Shown here in pieces: positions 63,841-64,000 of a stretch of DNA of 64,000 bases; positions within the stretch are counted from its first letter, which is position 1; every line of letters begins with the position of its first letter. Source of the stretch: Bog-375 sp049587755. Its GTDB lineage: Bacteria; Acidobacteriota; Terriglobia; Bryobacterales; Bryobacteraceae. The position numbers and the translations under genes are program-made. Under the pieces are notes generated by a model. The model made no database searches. It worked only from the letters and a program-made list of their open reading frames with translations, and was not told the origin of the DNA. The stretch lies in assembly GCA_049587755.1 (NCBI GenBank), contig JBAVEN010000016.1:1-64000 (forward strand). The letters are read 5' to 3'.

Positions 63841-64000
63841 GTTTTCAATTCTAATATCGCTAGCATGGTTTAGTACGATAATTTCTCAAACCTTGCGGAG
63901 CGCGAACTGATTGAGATCGGAGGCCGGAAGCGGTACGCTGAGGCGTGGCAATGCTACAAAGGTGCAACGCCTGCTCGCGGGAATTCGATCTCACTCCGGA
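63841..64000. other. Window edge, no recognised gene
   Basis: Upstream region of the aldo/keto reductase. A plus-strand frame is open from about 63873 to the window end (YDNFSNLAERELIEIGG), but no start codon or family is recognised, so it is not called. Confidence 0.4.

Overview
The window is high-GC and gene-dense, and looks like part of the chromosome of an acidobacterium, most likely from the Bryobacterales/Solibacter group. Signs of this are: Oar-like TonB receptors with an N-terminal carboxypeptidase-regulatory domain, CRTAC1-type FG-GAP/ASPIC-UnbV proteins, a fused MacB/FtsX (ADOP-type) permease, PEP-CTERM export, and the general gene order. The assignment rests on family recognition, not on a search. 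No rRNA, tRNA, CRISPR array, insertion sequence or phage was found.

Layout. 0.3-13 kb: M48 membrane protease, a 1.1 kb gene-poor stretch, two secreted CRTAC1 proteins flanking a winged-helix-like membrane protein and a large Oar-like receptor, then a secreted TPR protein. 13-17.5 kb: YjbR-like protein; a tightly coupled minus-strand operon DUF1844 - MBL hydrolase - ribF - terC; a short-chain dehydrogenase; a STAS-like protein. 18-24.7 kb: two-subunit molybdenum hydroxylase, BNR-repeat protein, RidA-like protein, and a MocR regulator directly upstream of pdxS-pdxT, whose operon ends in a low-molecular-weight phosphatase. 26.8-28 kb: anti-sigma kinase plus STAS antagonist, orphan thiS. 28.1-40.9 kb: a 12-gene complex I operon (nuoA, C, D, E, F, G, H, J, K, L, M, N) that lacks nuoB and nuoI.

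41-64 kb: membrane glycosyltransferase-like protein, MazE/PemK toxin-antitoxin pair, ADOP permease, deoC, TPR protein; a cobalamin riboswitch leading a BtuB-like receptor, PduO adenosyltransferase and a DUF6580 membrane protein; a degenerate cytidylate-kinase/nuclease-fold fusion overlapping hpt; a pseudo-receiver; a PEP-CTERM protein; a four-gene PspA operon; an ArsC/Spx-like protein whose first redox cysteine is an in-frame TGA followed by a SECIS-like hairpin (candidate selenoprotein); a 184 bp nested inverted-repeat element; rhomboid protease, Gfo/Idh/MocA oxidoreductase and aldo/keto reductase.

The strongest unusual signals are the candidate selenoprotein (59811-60146), the B12 operon with an uncharacterised membrane partner, the PspA operon, the kinase/nuclease-fold fusion, the split complex I operon and the structured repeat at 60199-60382.
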